Notes: generated by a model not told the origin, from the letters alone. Numbered from the stretch's first letter, positions 1 to 11,770 are shown. The stretch is 64,000 nucleotides of DNA from Galeopsis tetrahit (GCA_963675135.1 OY776120.1:60570063-60634062), one strand, 5' to 3'. Made by a program: numbers and translations.

Positions 1-315
1 AGTGGGATCCGACTTCTAGAGGCTTCCATCTTGAGATCCTATTTTTTAGGAACTCAACTTCCATGATCTTTTTTGGATCCTTCTTGCATGTTCCAGGTTG
101 ATCTATAATGTTTCAGGCTGCTATAGCACGTTCTGCAATGTTTTGGAATCTTCCAGGTTCCAGATCCTTGTAGAAGCTTCTAGATCCTGCCAGAAATGCG
201 ATAACATTTAACTCAACATTTAATGTAGCATTTCAGAAAAGACTTAAAAAAAATCTCCGAAGGTTAAATTAAGATGTTGTTGGGAATGTTGATACATTTA
301 AGAACTCACAACATC
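1..315 (-). repeat. Partial LTR of the F copia family, split by element A
   Basis: This stretch matches, in the same orientation, the end of the LTR at about 56617-56920, with shared blocks such as gagatcctattttttagg and gaaaagactta. In F that end is the 5' start of a minus-strand LTR. The match stops at acatc (311-315), exactly where element A starts with TGTTGGG, so acatc is the probable target-site copy for A. The rest of this older LTR lies outside the window. No ORF is present. Confidence 0.8.
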
Positions 316-1614
316 TGTTGGGATATGAATCCTAATATAAAGTCCTAATTGATGAAAAGATGAGTTTTGATAAGCCAAAAGAAGACTTGAATATTTTCTA
401 AGTATGGACTGATCTAGTTATGGAAGTCGTCTTGAGAAGATCAGTAGAGTATGAACGAAAAGAAAAGTTTAAGTATGAATGAAAGGCAAGTACGTTTTAT
501 AAGTACTATATGTGTTAGGTTTTATGATGAGCGTTTAAACATTGTATAGAAGCTCATAGTTCATATGTTTGTTATTATTATTATTGTTGTATAGATTTAA
601 GGTGACTAAGCTGAATTATAAAGCTTAATATAATGTAATAGTCTTGTTAGGATTAGATGATAGGACTAATATAGATTAGTTCATTATCGAAGTCTACTAG
701 AGAAGTCTACTGAAGATAAGAAGACTCGCATGATAAGACAAGTAAAGAAGAAGACTGAAGATTTGTCTAAGTATGGAAGACTAGACAAGTGCGTGATAAG
801 TAAGAAGGAAATTCTTAAGTCAGAAACGCGTGAAGACAGTTATGAAGATATATATTAAAAAGTTAGTTATGGAATAACTAATTAACTGAAGAAACGCGTT
901 GAAGGATAAGAAGAAGCGGTTAGAAGTTAGTTATCAAGAAAGTCGGTTGGATAACAAACTTATCTTGATATTCAGAAGTCTATAAATACCCCAAGGTATT
1001 CTACGATTCAAGACTACTGAAACTCGCAATACTGATAAGTTCTAAAGAGATATTCGAAGAGAAACAAACTCACAGAGTTCAAGTTCAGAAGGTTGAAGCC
1101 AGAAGACAAGTGAAGAATTCAAGAAGGCTACTACTGGACTAAGAGAAGTTTTACTTTTACAGTTTTTGTTCAAGTTGCTAGTTACTTGTAAAATAGCTAG
1201 TTAGATCGAAGATACACTTGGAAGTGTAATCGAGAAGATCAAAGTCTTATTTCTTGGGACTTAAAGCCACAAGAACACACTACTCGAAGAGAAGAGTAAT
1301 AAGAATTTCGCAACTGGAGTTGTGAGAGTGGATGTAGACAAGTTGTCGAACCACTATAAATTGTTGTGTGTTGTTTACTTTACTGTTCTATTTGTGCTTA
1401 ATTGATTAACTGTTTAATTGATTAATTTGCGTATAGAATAGACAAGAACAGTGTTCATCGAATTAGTTGAGTATAAATTATTGGGCTCATTGTTAATATG
1501 ATAAATTCTGCATTGTGTATTCTGATATATTGAAAGATTTTGAAAAGTTTATTCACCCCCCTCTAGACATTTTCCTAGTTTACTCAATATTATAAACTCA
1601 ACTAGGGACCTACA
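316..1614 (+). mobile_element. Element A: 5' LTR of a SIRE/Maximus-type copia element
   Basis: The LTR begins TGTTGGGATATGAATC and ends ggacctaca directly before the primer-binding site, so both borders are clear. The start matches the LTRs of element D. A TATA box lies at 981-988, and near the 3' end is the block gtggatgtag...aaccactataaatt that recurs in every copia LTR here. The C/T-rich tract cacccccctctagac lies about 60 bases before the end. Its 3' partner LTR is not in the window because B and later insertions interrupt A at 4973. Confidence 0.9.
981..988 (+). promoter_or_regulatory. TATA box of the A LTR
   Basis: TATAAATA lies about two thirds of the way through the LTR. Equivalent TATAAATA sites sit at similar relative positions in the B and D LTRs, as expected of the U3 promoter that starts the genomic RNA. 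Confidence 0.6.
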
Positions 1615-1616
1615 AG

Positions 1617-1628
1617 TGGTATCAGAGC
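1617..1628 (+). other. Primer-binding site of A (initiator tRNA-Met type)
   Basis: tggtatcagagc lies two bases after the LTR end. It is the standard plant copia site, complementary to the 3' end of initiator tRNA-Met, and is identical in B, D and H. Confidence 0.9.
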
Positions 1629-1764
1629 AGTAGTTTTCGAACTGTTGTTTCTTAATAACCCCTACGGACTCTGAGGAAAGTCCTGGTTCTTGATTGTACT
1701 TGCTATTATCACCGTGCTTGAAATTCTTGTATCTTTGATTTTCTTGCTACATTTTGATACTAAT

Positions 1765-2911
1765 CGTCTTTGATTTTCGTGAAATTAACTTGAGAATTCT
1801 TAAGAGTCTTGATGCTAGATGGAAGATGGTCAAGATGATCATCAGGAACACTCAGGACATTGATGAATGGTCTGCTGAAACAATGTTTCAAACTCTTAAG
1901 GCGCATGAGTTCGATCTAGATGAGGATGATCCTATAGCCAGTAGTGATAGGGAGAATGTTGTGTCGAAAAATGTTGCTTTTAAGTCTACTTCGTCTAAGA
2001 GCTCTAGAGTAGACAGGTCTAAGTCTAAGACTAAGTCTGCCAGCATAAAAGACGAGTTAGATAAGTCTGATCTCAGTCTGAAAGATCAGATGAACCTTAT
2101 GGTTAGGAAGTTCGATAGGCTAAATAACTGATATGGTAGATATAAGAAGTTTTACAAAGACTTTAGAGGTTCTGGTAACAAGGACTCGTCTGAGACCAGA
2201 CAAGATCAAAACTCATCCGAAAGGAGAGCTGAGGTCTCGAAAGGAAACAGACGAGATAGGAACTCTGAGGATATGAAAGATTAAACGTTCTGATAGACGA
2301 GATAAGAGAAGGGATAACTCTCCTGATAACAGACTAGACTTAACACTCCAATTGCTAAATGAGGTAAAAGGAATGTTAACAACAGACCTGTTCTGTTTAG
2401 AACAAGTCGAAAAAGGACCACTAGTCGTGGACGACCAAACCAGGTCAGATACGAGGACTGGTATCCTGAGGAGACGAGTTCTAGACAAGTACAGACTAGA
2501 TGGAAAGAGCCTAGACCTTATTTCATAAGGCATTCTCAGCTCCACTCGTCTAGGCCCAGGAATGTTGCTCCCAAATATCGTACTCAACCTGTCTTATATC
2601 CTCCACCTGTATCTTATGATATCAAAGGAGAGGAAAGACCTAAACATATCTATAAACTGTATGGCCCAAATACATATAAGCCCTACTCTGACTATCAAAG
2701 ACCCATGCCTACTCAAGTAGAGGTTAGGACGAAAGGCTACCTCAGACGAGTAGACCCAAGGTCGGATGATAGGCCAGATAAGGACAATCGGGTCTTATTC
2801 TGTAACAAGCATGGTAGAAAGCTTAAGAGATCAAACCTGTTCAGGACTCCTATGTATATTTGGATTCCTTTGAACTCTACTAACCCCCCAGGACCCCAAT
2901 AGACAAGGAGG
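1765..2911 (+). pseudogene. Element A gag remnant with internal deletions
   Basis: This is the structural capsid gene of a copia element. Translation from about 1770 matches residues about 175 to 290 of D's Gag (NLRILKSLDARWKMVKM, then SAETMFQTLKAHEFDL, then SLKDQMNLMVRKFD). The first 170 or so residues are deleted: only about 140 bases separate the primer-binding site from this point. A TGA interrupts the frame at 2129. A second deletion removes the zinc knuckle and coiled-coil region. The basic C-terminal part (2360-2899) ends NSTNPPGPQ with a TAG at 2900-2902. It cannot encode a working Gag. Confidence 0.85.
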
Positions 2912-2942
2912 GTACCTAAATAATTAAATATCATCATTGCAG
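2912..2942 (+). other. Gag-pol junction of A with GT...AG segment
   Basis: This 31-nt segment starts gtacctaa and ends ttgcag. Gag frame codons end just before it and the pol frame begins just after it, in phase if the segment is absent. The same arrangement occurs at 14492-14523, 36821-36843 and 51938-51960 with lengths of 32, 23 and 23 nt. Confidence 0.5.
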
Positions 2943-4972
2943 GGTCGACTCGACTTGTATAAGAAGGGTGGCTCAGTATGAGAAACTTGGTACATAGACA
3001 GTGGTTGTTCGCACCACATGACTGGTACTAAGGCTCTTCTATCAAGCTACTGTGAGCAAGAAGGACCCAGGGTTATATTCGGTGATAGTTCTATGGCTAT
3101 TACAAAAGGCTTTGGCTATATCCGAAATGGAGATGTAGAGATACAAGACGTATCCTACGTAGAAGGTTTGAAATACAATCTATTATCTATTTCTCAATTT
3201 TGTGATCGAGGTTACAAAGTGCAGTTTAAAAGCCGAAAGTGCGAGATTATAGACAAGAGGACTCATACCGTACTGCTCGTCGGCATAAGACAAGGCAGCG
3301 TGTATATTGTGAATTGGAATTGCTGTCCGCGGGACACTTGCCTTCTTAGCAAAAATCCTAAAGAGATCAGTTGGCTTTGGCATAGACGCCTTTGTCACAT
3401 GAACTTTAAGGTGATTAATAAGATTGCAAGAGAGTACCTTGTTGAAGGTATACCCAACGAAATCTATTACAAGTCACATGTATGCGATGCCTGTGAGAAA
3501 GGTAAACAGGTAAAAGGTTCCTTTAAATCTATTCCAACTCTTTCAACAAGTAGAGTTCTTGAACTTCTACATATGGACCTACATGGCCCAATTACTCCTC
3601 CAACTTTGAACGGTAGAAGGTACACACTTGTTGTGGTAGACGACTATTCTAAGTTCACTTGGGTAGTCTTCTTACACAAGAAGAGTGATACACAAACACT
3701 CCTACCCGATCTGTTGAAAAAGATTCAAGTTGAGAAGAATCAGTCCATTGTCAAGATCCGTAGTGACAAGGGTACTGAATTCATTAACTGCTATATCAAA
3801 GATTTTTGCTCTAAACGTGGTATCTAGCACCTTACTAGTGCAGCAAGGACACCCCAACAAAACAGAGTAGCAGAAAGAAGGAACAAAACTCTTAAGGAGG
3901 CCTGTAGAACCATGCTGACTGAGTATAACACTCCTCAAAAGTTTTGGGCAGAGGCGATCAATACTTCATGCCACTCCCAGAACAGAAGTGCTATCAATAA
4001 GGCACTAGGTAAGACGCCCTACGAGGTATGGAAAGGTCGAAAACCAAGAATCTCATATTTCCATATATTTGGTTGTAAGTGTTTCATCCATAACAATGGG
4101 AAAAGTAAGTTGAATGTGTTCGATGCTAAAGCAGACGAGGGGATATTCTTAGGATACTCCTCGACTAGCAAAGCATTTAGAGTGTTCAACTACTCTACTC
4201 TATGTGTGGAAGAGACACCACATGTTGTTTTCGATGAATCTCAACAGGACTCGTCTGCCGACCAGATCAGTAAGAAAGTAACTGATCTATCAATCGAAAC
4301 TGATAAAGAATCAGATGTGTATGAATCTGTTCAAGCCTATAATCTATTCATGAAAGCCCTCGAGTCAGATGATAAGGAAAAGGTAAGTGCTCAAGGTAAG
4401 TCCACTAGACCAGTTGACATACCTGCTCTAGTTGACTCGTCTACTCCTATTAAATCTCCTGATACAAATGATGTTGAAATGCATGATGCTATAGTTGATC
4501 TAGATGATGATAGTATGCATGCTAAAACTAGAAAGACTTGGAAATCTGCGCATGATAGTGAAAATATCATTGGTGACTCTACTGTTGGTGTGAAGACTAT
4601 ACGACAACTATTTGAGTCACAAGAACAGCCTAGTCCATCTATGTTTTGCTGGTGTTCTTTCCTCTCATCTATCGAGCCTAAAACCGTTAATGAGGCATTG
4701 GCTGATAGTAATTGAATCATCGCTATGCAAGACGAGTTGAACCAGTTTGTTCAAAATGACGTCTGGGAACTTGTCGATAGTCCTACACATCATAATGTAG
4801 TTGGCACACGATGGATTTTTAAGAATAAGAAAGATGAGAATGATGTAGTCGTTAGAAATAAGGCTAGACTAGTAGCCCAAGGCTATTCTCAAGTAGAAGG
4901 CATAGATTCTGATGAAACTTATGCACCTGTTTCTAGACTAGAAGCCATTAGATTGTTTCTTGCATATGCTGC
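2943..4972 (+). pseudogene. Element A pol: integrase and start of RT, truncated by B
   Basis: The frame opens with WYIDSGCSHHMTGT, the conserved copia motif at the protease/pre-integrase border. The pre-integrase zinc region follows (WLWHRRLCHMNFK, then CDACEKGK). The integrase core has MDLHGP, IRSDKGTEF and VAERRNKTL, which supply the D, D and E residues. RT begins near 4725 (MQDELNQF) and stops at LFLAYAA where element B inserts. Nonsense codons are TGA near 2977, TAG at 3825-3827 where D has CAG, and TGA at 4713-4715 where D has TGG. YVDD, RNase H and the 3' LTR are missing. Confidence 0.92.
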
Positions 4973-6413
4973 TGTTGGGATATAAATTCACCCTAAGCCC
5001 ACTTGATGTTAGAATAGTTTTGATGGCCAAAACACTTAGAGTTTATAAATGTAATAGGATCAGCTGACTTTGTATAGAACAGCTTAGACTAGTCTTGTGT
5101 GATCAGCTGTATTAATCTCAGCTGATCAGCACAGTATCTGCTTACATGCACAATCTCAAGAAGAGAAGAGTAGAAGGCATGAAGACTAGAAGATCCTTGA
5201 AGACCAAATACGTAAGGTGCTTGTATACCTACTTAACTGATGGAGTCCAAGTTAAAGATGGCCTAAGTCCACACAAACAATTGCCAGATCAGAAGAGTGA
5301 TACTCATCTGATATCAGAAGACAGAAGACATTAGGTCAGACGAGTTAGTCAGAAGACTAGAAGTAAAGATCAGAAGACTAGGAGCTCGCCCAGGACTCGG
5401 CTGATTCCAAAGTCATCTTGCAATTCAAACGAAGACTTACCATACTTACAAGATTGACACGATCCCAGAATTGAAGCAATCAAGCGGCTGAAATAGGGGA
5501 ATCAACCAAACATGGAAAGATTGCCCAACGGCTAGTTGCAGCAATCCTCCCCTATAAATACAAGCGGATGAGGAATAACAAGACACAGAAATACAACGAG
5601 AGAATTCACAAAAGCTAAACAAGCAAGCAAGCAGAAAGCATCAATTTGTTGAGAGTTCTCCAAGAGCCCAGAAATCATTAGAACAACCTTCTAGCTCTTA
5701 AGTTATTTCCCATCCAACCAAAGAACCTGAATCCTACTCATATTGTATATCTATTGATTTAGGCATAGTGGTTAAGCGTTTTATAAGCTTGAACCATTAG
5801 TTGGATACATTCAAAAACCCCAAAACCCCCACTACAAGGTTAAGTTTTTGAACCCCTGTAAAAGTGCAAGTGGTTCCAATCCCTTGTGGAGACCGTAGCA
5901 GTTAGGACTGTTCAGATCTCAAAGTCCTACCCTTGGGACTATAAAGGACAAGCCCTTGTAATTTTCGTTAAATTAAAGGGATTAAACATCACGTTAGGAC
6001 GTGAGAGTGGACGTAGGAACGTATATCCGAACCACTATAAATCTGGTGTCATTTACATTCTGCACTTTACTTTATTTCTTATTCATATCTTTACATAGTG
6101 CATATTGTGTTTTCAATTATCTTTAAACAATGCCATATCTTTCAAAACCAGCACCAGTTGAGTATTTCACTAAGTTAACAAATTGGTTATTTCAAAAGAA
6201 CTGCTGAACGAGTCTAAATAAACAGGCCTACTCACTTCCGCATATAAACCTCTCCATCAGATCACTATAGTCATCTGGACCAGCAGACTTGTAGTCCAAG
6301 TGATATAGAAATCAGAAGAGGTTTCCAACTCTTTGATTGAAAAAAGTTTTAAAGTCTATTCACCCCTCCCCTCTAGACTTTAATCCCATTCACTACTCAT
6401 TCAGGGACCAACA
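4973..6413 (+). mobile_element. Element B: 5' LTR of a copia element inserted in A's RT
   Basis: TGTTGGGATATAAATTC begins abruptly inside A's RT codons, and the LTR ends ggaccaaca before a primer-binding site at 6416. It has TATAAATA at 5553 and the recurrent gtggacgtagg...gaaccactataaat block near 6010-6045. The LTR start is the same type as A and D but the body differs strongly, so B is a separate family. The left target flank is gctgc. The right copy cannot be found because B is truncated at 36251. Confidence 0.9.
5553..5560 (+). promoter_or_regulatory. TATA box of the B LTR
   Basis: TATAAATA follows a C-rich stretch (cctcccc) in the middle of the LTR, at a position comparable to the A and D boxes. 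Confidence 0.6.
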
Positions 6414-6415
6414 AG

Positions 6416-6427
6416 TGGTATCAGAGC
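6416..6427 (+). other. Primer-binding site of B
   Basis: tggtatcagagc lies two bases after the LTR end and is complementary to initiator tRNA-Met, as in A, D and H. Confidence 0.9.
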
Positions 6428-6546
6428 AGTGGTTCTAACGGACTACTGTCTCTAGATTATCAGAAGACTTGAGGAAGTCTTTTTGTAGTCCTCTTGAACA
6501 TATCCATCTTTTAAAAAAAAAAACATTTTTTGAAAACTCATACAGC

Positions 6547-7053
6547 ATGAGTGCTAACATGCGTAAGTTGCCTAAGTTCTCAGTGGAAGACTACGATTAC
6601 TGGAAGATAAGGATGAGGAAGAATCTCACCTCAGTCCACTACAAGATGTGGTCAATGATCACAGAAGGTCCAATCACAATCATAGAGGTCAACACTGCAA
6701 ATGGTGATCCAGATATCCCAGTTGGAGAACTTGCCCCCAAGCCTATGAAAGATCTCACCCCTGAAGATATGAAGCAATCAAATCTTTACAGCATTGCTCA
6801 AGATTACATCATGCAAACTCTTCCTAATGAGTACATTGCAAAGGTACTCCACTGTGAGACAGGTAAAGACATGTGGGATGCATTGGCACTTCTTTGTGAA
6901 GGAACAGAGCTGATTAAAGAGAGCAAACTATCAACAGCCGTCAAAAAGTTTGAACACTTCAAGATGCAACCAGAAGAGTCTATTGATCAGCTGGACAATA
7001 GATTTACAAAGATCATCAATGAGATAGAATCTCTAGGAAAGAAATATACTAAT
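6547..7053 (+). pseudogene. Element B gag, N-terminal part (split by C)
   Basis: ATG at 6547 starts MSANMRKLPKFSVEDYDYW, which aligns with D's Gag start (KLPKLKIADYDYWKLRM). An upstream in-frame codon exists at 6469, but homology starts at the second ATG. The region is the copia Gag (UBN2-type) domain, with MQTLPNEYIAKVLHCETGK and ESKLSTAVKKFEHFKM. It stops at KKYTN where gypsy element C inserts. The same frame continues at 31908 with REKNLKILDSL, so the gene was intact here until C arrived. Confidence 0.93.
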
Positions 7054-7754
7054 TGATATGGATAAATATGTCGCTCTCGGAGGAGTCGACACATGAAAAT
7101 GGGATAAAATATGATAGTCTTAATTAGGTCAATAGGCCTGAAGAATTGGATTAATACACCCCTGGGCTCCTAGGAGAAATTAAAGTAATTGGGTTTTCAA
7201 GCCCACAAAGGGAAATTAATAGCCTTTAGGCCCAGGGATTGGGCCCAAAGGGGAACGCATGGTATGGATTAGTCTTCTCCAACTAAGTCAAAAGAATGGG
7301 TCAGTCTTCGAGAATGAGGGCCGAGTCTTCAGGGAGTTGGGCCGGTTTTAGAGGAAAGGGCAGCGAAGATAGGGAGAAAGAGTCTCCTTCTCTCCCGAAA
7401 GAAGGGGTCAGGTATATAAACACTTTATTTTTTACATTATCAGGTACGTTTTCATATATCAATACATTTTTTACGGAATACACAAAAGATTAAGAAGAAA
7501 CGCCGTATTGTTCACCGGAATTTCCCTAAACACATAGGGGAATTCCACTTTGATTCTCCAAAAGATCGATTCTGACTTGAGCGTCGGAGCTTCTACGCCG
7601 GAGCCCCCCTCCGGTGTACTTTTGCAGGTCATTTTTGGATTCTCGAGGAGATTTACGCGAAGATTGCCAAGGACAAACGAGTGATTCAGTTAGTGATTAG
7701 CAGTGCTCGTAGAGGAACGGCTGATATCCAAGAGCGTTCTTTTTCGACGCATCA
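7054..7754 (+). repeat. 5' LTR of gypsy element C
   Basis: It starts TGATATGGATAAATATG and ends gacgcatca. It matches 31202-31902 with no length difference and about 11 substitutions, all transitions (about 1.6 %). TATATAAA lies at 7413-7420. A 65-codon ORF inside (7296-7493) recurs unchanged in the 3' LTR only because the LTRs are copies. Confidence 0.95.
7413..7420 (+). promoter_or_regulatory. TATA box of the C LTR
   Basis: TATATAAA lies in the middle of the LTR. The same box is at about 31561 in the 3' LTR. It is the likely start region for C's genomic RNA. Confidence 0.55.
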
Positions 7755-7756
7755 AC

Positions 7757-7775
7757 TGGCGCCGTCTGTGGGAAC
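7757..7775 (+). other. Primer-binding site of C
   Basis: tggcgccgtctgtgggaac lies two bases after the 5' LTR. This is the form commonly seen at the start of plant Tat-type gypsy elements. The tggcgcc start fits a tRNA acceptor end, but I cannot name the tRNA with certainty. Confidence 0.8.
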
Positions 7776-7811
7776 GTTTCTAGCTAAGGCGTGAGAAAAG
7801 TTCCATATTAA

Positions 7812-8783
7812 ATGGGTGGAGAGCAAGATTTGACGAAGCAGACTAAGGAGAAGGGAGATTCCACTCCTCTTCCCTTTCCTCCGCCCCCACCAGGTTTTCC
7901 TGTGAATAGAAATCTGTGGAAACAACCTGTAAATCCTATAGTGGAAGATATCCCTCCCGTCCAGGAGGGGAACACGGCGAGTACCTTGGAAGCTTCGGGA
8001 AGTGGTACGGATAAGGACACTCCACAACCCAATGCTCAACCGGAACTCTTCACTGTCTCTCAAGACCAATTGGATGTGATGATAGAGCAGGCAGTGGAAA
8101 GAATAATTACATCTCGTGGACTTCGCCCTCCTGGACCTACTCCACCAGTTAATGAAAGAACAAAGCAGAATCCCCAGGAACATGTCATCGATTCGGCTCC
8201 AGTCCCTTCAAAGAATGAAGGTTTCCCCCAGAATCAAGAAGAAAGAGTGCCTTCTCAAGCTGAGAGAAGCGTCCTTGATCGCCCTCCTAGAAGAAATATC
8301 GAGAGGATCCCTAGGGATACCACTGTGGATGCAGGGATAGGAGAAAGTACGGATGACACCTACCACGGAGCTGTTAGTGACCAAATACAGGCTCTACGGA
8401 AAGAGATGAAAGACATGCAGAAGCATATGAGTGACAACGTAAGTAAACCTTCTTACGTTACTGGTTATCAATTTTCATCCAATATTTTACAAGATGAACT
8501 GCCTCCTAATTTTAAATCTTTAAATTTCGAATATGATGGCACCACGGACCCGTACGAGCATTTGATGAGGTTCGAGAATGCCGCCCTATTGCACCGATAT
8601 GGAGAGGGCGTCAAGTGCAGGGTATTTCTGACTACCCTATCTAAAGCGGCACAACAATGGTTCACCCAGCTAGGGCCAGATACTGTCCATTCATGGTCGG
8701 AGTTCAGTGAACTATTCCTGCACCAATTTGCCAGCGCTAGGAGGCAACCTAGAGCCACCCTCACCTTGTTTAACATGCGATAA
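7812..8783 (+). pseudogene. Element C gag, N-terminal part
   Basis: ATG at 7812 follows the primer-binding site by about 40 bases. The first 200 residues are low-complexity and proline/charged-rich. The retrotransposon gag core follows (YDGTTDPYEHLMRFENAALL, then AAQQWFTQLGPDTVHSWSEF, then LFLHQFASARRQ), near residues 235-320. The frame ends at LFNMR with TAA where the family has glutamine (RQGENES), a CAA to TAA change. Translation in the same frame then continues as GENECLRAFLKRFNQAA, so a single nonsense codon splits gag. Confidence 0.92.
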
Positions 8784-10285
8784 GGGGAGAATGAGTGTCT
8801 TCGAGCTTTCTTGAAACGGTTCAACCAAGCGGCTTTAGAGGTACCAACAGCCTCTTCGGAGGTCAAAATAAATGCTCTCACTAATGGGATAAGGGACGGA
8901 GACCTGTTTACGTCTTTAGCCAAGAAGCCGGTACGGACCTTTGACGAATTACTAAGGAGAGCAGAGAAATACCTCACCCTGGAAGAGGTGAGGAAGGCTA
9001 AGCGATCGGAAACCAAGACAGTGGTGAGTAATGGAGAACGAAGAAGGGAGATAGTGCCGAGGAGGCCCAGTCCAGAAAGACACCGGAACACGAGGGGGTT
9101 GGGAAATGTAAAAGGAGAGGAAGTTGCGCCCTGGAACTCCAGGGGAAGGATAAGGAGATATACCCCTCTGAGGATCGAGCCGGCAGAGGTTTTAGAAGTG
9201 GCAGGGGACCATCCCGATATGAAGTTCCCCTACTCACGAAACAGGGGCCCTCAGAATCCCAAGTCAGATAGATTATGTAGATTCCATAATGACTATGGTC
9301 ACGACACGAACCAATGTTGGCACCTGAATGACGAAATAGAAAGAATGATTCAAGCAGGCCACCTAAAGGAATTTATTTTCAGGGATGGACAAGGTCCCAG
9401 AGGGCAGAAGAGAAAAGACCCTGAAGGAAAACCAGAGGAAAATAGAAGAGAACAGAGAAAGAGCACGGAAGATCAACCACCCCCTCCCCAAAAGAGGGGA
9501 ACTATTCACATGATTATGGGTGGCCCCGCTGACGGGGATTCCTTTAGACAAAGGAAGCAAAGCGTCAGGTCATTGAAGAGCGCAAGGAACATGGAATGTC
9601 GTGAAATAGGAAAGATGACAACAGCTCCCGATATCCATTTCGGACCAGAAGACATTGGAGAACCCAGAGAGATACATAATGATGCCCTAGTCATTACCAC
9701 GGATATAACAGGATATGATGTGGCTAGGATCTTTGTAGACACGGGAAGTTCCGCTGATATCATGTTCCTAGAGTGTTTTAAGAAGATGGAATTAAACATA
9801 AAACTCAGACCAGTGGAGACAGCCCTCTATGGATTTTCAGGGGGTGCCATTCAACCCATTGGTTCAGCGTTATTACAGGTAGGGTTAGGAACCGCTCCTA
9901 ACCGACGCGTGCAGGTGATAGAGTTTTTGATAGTGGATGTCCCATCATCATATAATGTGGTGATGGGAAGACCAAGTTTGAATATCTTTCAAGCCGTGAT
10001 TTCCACCTTCCACATGAAGATGAAATTCCCTGCCTCGGGGGGTGTGGGAGAGATATGTGGAGACCAGTACCAGGCAAGGAAGTGTTACGTAGAATCGGTC
10101 AAGATAGCAGACAGGGCCGTATTCCGAGGGATGGAGAGATTTAAGGGTGAAGACCCTGAGTTAAAAAAACAGAAAGTGGGTGAACTAGTGCAAGAGCAAC
10201 CCAAAGCCAAAGCAGATGAGGAATTAATGAACATCGAGCTCTACCCAGGAAAAGAGGGATTCACAACCAGGATAGGTACACACAT
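8784..10285 (+). pseudogene. Element C gag C-terminus and aspartic protease, cut by D
   Basis: This continues the gag frame with the end of the capsid domain (ECLRAFLKRFNQAALE) and a basic region. A Tat-type nucleocapsid motif follows (CRFHNDYGHDTNQCWHL, near 9275-9325). The retropepsin domain has FVDTGSSADIMFLE, catalytic Asp at 9738-9740, then VIEFLIVDVPSSYNVVMGR. The frame runs to GFTTRIGTH where element D inserts at 10286. The next residues, MNPELQGK, resume at 23805. The region is intact apart from the insertion. Confidence 0.92.
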
Positions 10286-11768
10286 TGTTGGGATATGAAT
10301 CTGTGAAACAATCTGTGAAACAATGTTCTAATCTGTGAAATAATGGTATATGTGTTTGTATGTTGATATAAAAGTTCTATAGAGAATAAGTTTACTGATC
10401 TTAGTGTGGAACCTGAGAATAAGTTTACTGATCTTATATGAGATATTTGAATCTGAGTTACTGATCTTATATACTTACTGATCTTATATGCTTACTGATT
10501 TTATATGTAAGTTACTGATCTTAGGTGTTTACTGATCTTATTGTGTTTACTGATCTGATATATGAACTGTTAGGAACTAAGCTGATGTTTTGTATTGTAT
10601 AGACAGCTTATAGTATAGGACTTAATTATACTCATCTGTATATAGTTCAGTTGATGTATAGATAGGTTTTATATATGTAAAGTTGTATTTTATTGTAATC
10701 AGCATTGTAAAAGTTCAGAACAGTAGTTTAGAACACTAGATTAGATGAAGATCCGAAGACTATGAAGACTCAGAAGACTACTTCAGAATAAGAAGACTTC
10801 AAGAAGAGTTGAAGATAAGCTTAGAAGAAATCTGAAGAAGTACAGAACAGTTTTGGAGAACTGTGCTTACTGACTAAGAACAGTAAAACTAAGAAGAGTA
10901 GTTTACTGTGCTGAGTTAGTATGATTGAAGAATAAGTTTGGAAAACTTATTTAAAGTGTAACTGAAGATATATTGAAGATATGCTGACTTGGAAGTTGAA
11001 GGAAGTTACAAAGTCGGTTACAAGAAGAAGTTACAAAAACAGTTTTAGAGTTAGTTGAGAGTTAGTTCACAAACTGCTAACTGTCATACTAAGTTCTATA
11101 AATACTGTGTGATCTCCTACTGCTAAGACTACTGATCTTAAAGCATTCACAAGCAATCTAAGTCTATAGAGCACAAGAAGAACTCATAGAGTTGAAGGAG
11201 ATTAAAGAAGAGAAGAGCCACTGAATTGAAGAGAAGACTCAAAGGCTATTCAAAGAGAAGTTTTACTTTTCAAGTTTTAAGTTTGTATTTTGTAAAACAA
11301 GTGTGCTAGTTACTTGTAGAATTACTAGTAGATCGAAGATATACCTGGAGGTATTTTCGATAAGATCAAAGTCTTAATCTTGGGACTTTAAGCCACAAGA
11401 AACTCAAGAAGGAAGAGTTAATAAAACATCACAACTGGGATTGTGAGAGTGGATGTAGACATTTGTCGAACCACTATAAAATTCCGTGTTCTTTACATTT
11501 TCTGTTTGATATTTGTTTGAATTGTTTAACTAAGAACATTAAGAATTAACAAAGATAAAGATCTAAAGAAAAGTTGAGTATAAACTAGTAAGGCCCATAT
11601 TGCTTTGAAAGTACTGATCTGAGCTGAGTAAGCACAATACAGTACATAAGAAGACTAAATTCCGCATTGCATATTCTGATATTTTGAAAGATTTTTAAAA
11701 GTCTATTCACCCCTCCCCTCTAGACTTTTACTAGCTTACTCAATCTTAACTCAACTTTGGGACCAACA
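10286..11768 (+). repeat. 5' LTR of element D
   Basis: It starts TGTTGGGATATGAATCTG and ends ggaccaaca. Between about 10305 and 10345 it differs from the 3' LTR: copies of ctgtgaaa(c/t)aat replace the segment holding ttttgatgaccaaaa. It also has one extra ttactgatctta unit near 10520. The first 300 bases contain many actgatctta repeats. Confidence 0.95.
11097..11104 (+). promoter_or_regulatory. TATA box of the D 5' LTR
   Basis: TATAAATA is preceded by aagttc. It is identical in the 3' LTR at 23127-23134, so both LTRs keep a promoter candidate. Confidence 0.6.
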
Positions 11769-11770
11769 AG

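Noticed and set aside
7296..7493. 65-codon ORF inside C's LTR, repeated at 31444-31641
   Set aside because: It is duplicated only because LTRs are copies. There is no domain, and it overlaps the promoter region. Not a supported gene.
8468..9091. 207-codon minus-strand ORF opposite C gag
   Set aside because: It is a shadow of the gag frame on the other strand, with composition mirroring gag and no recognisable domain.
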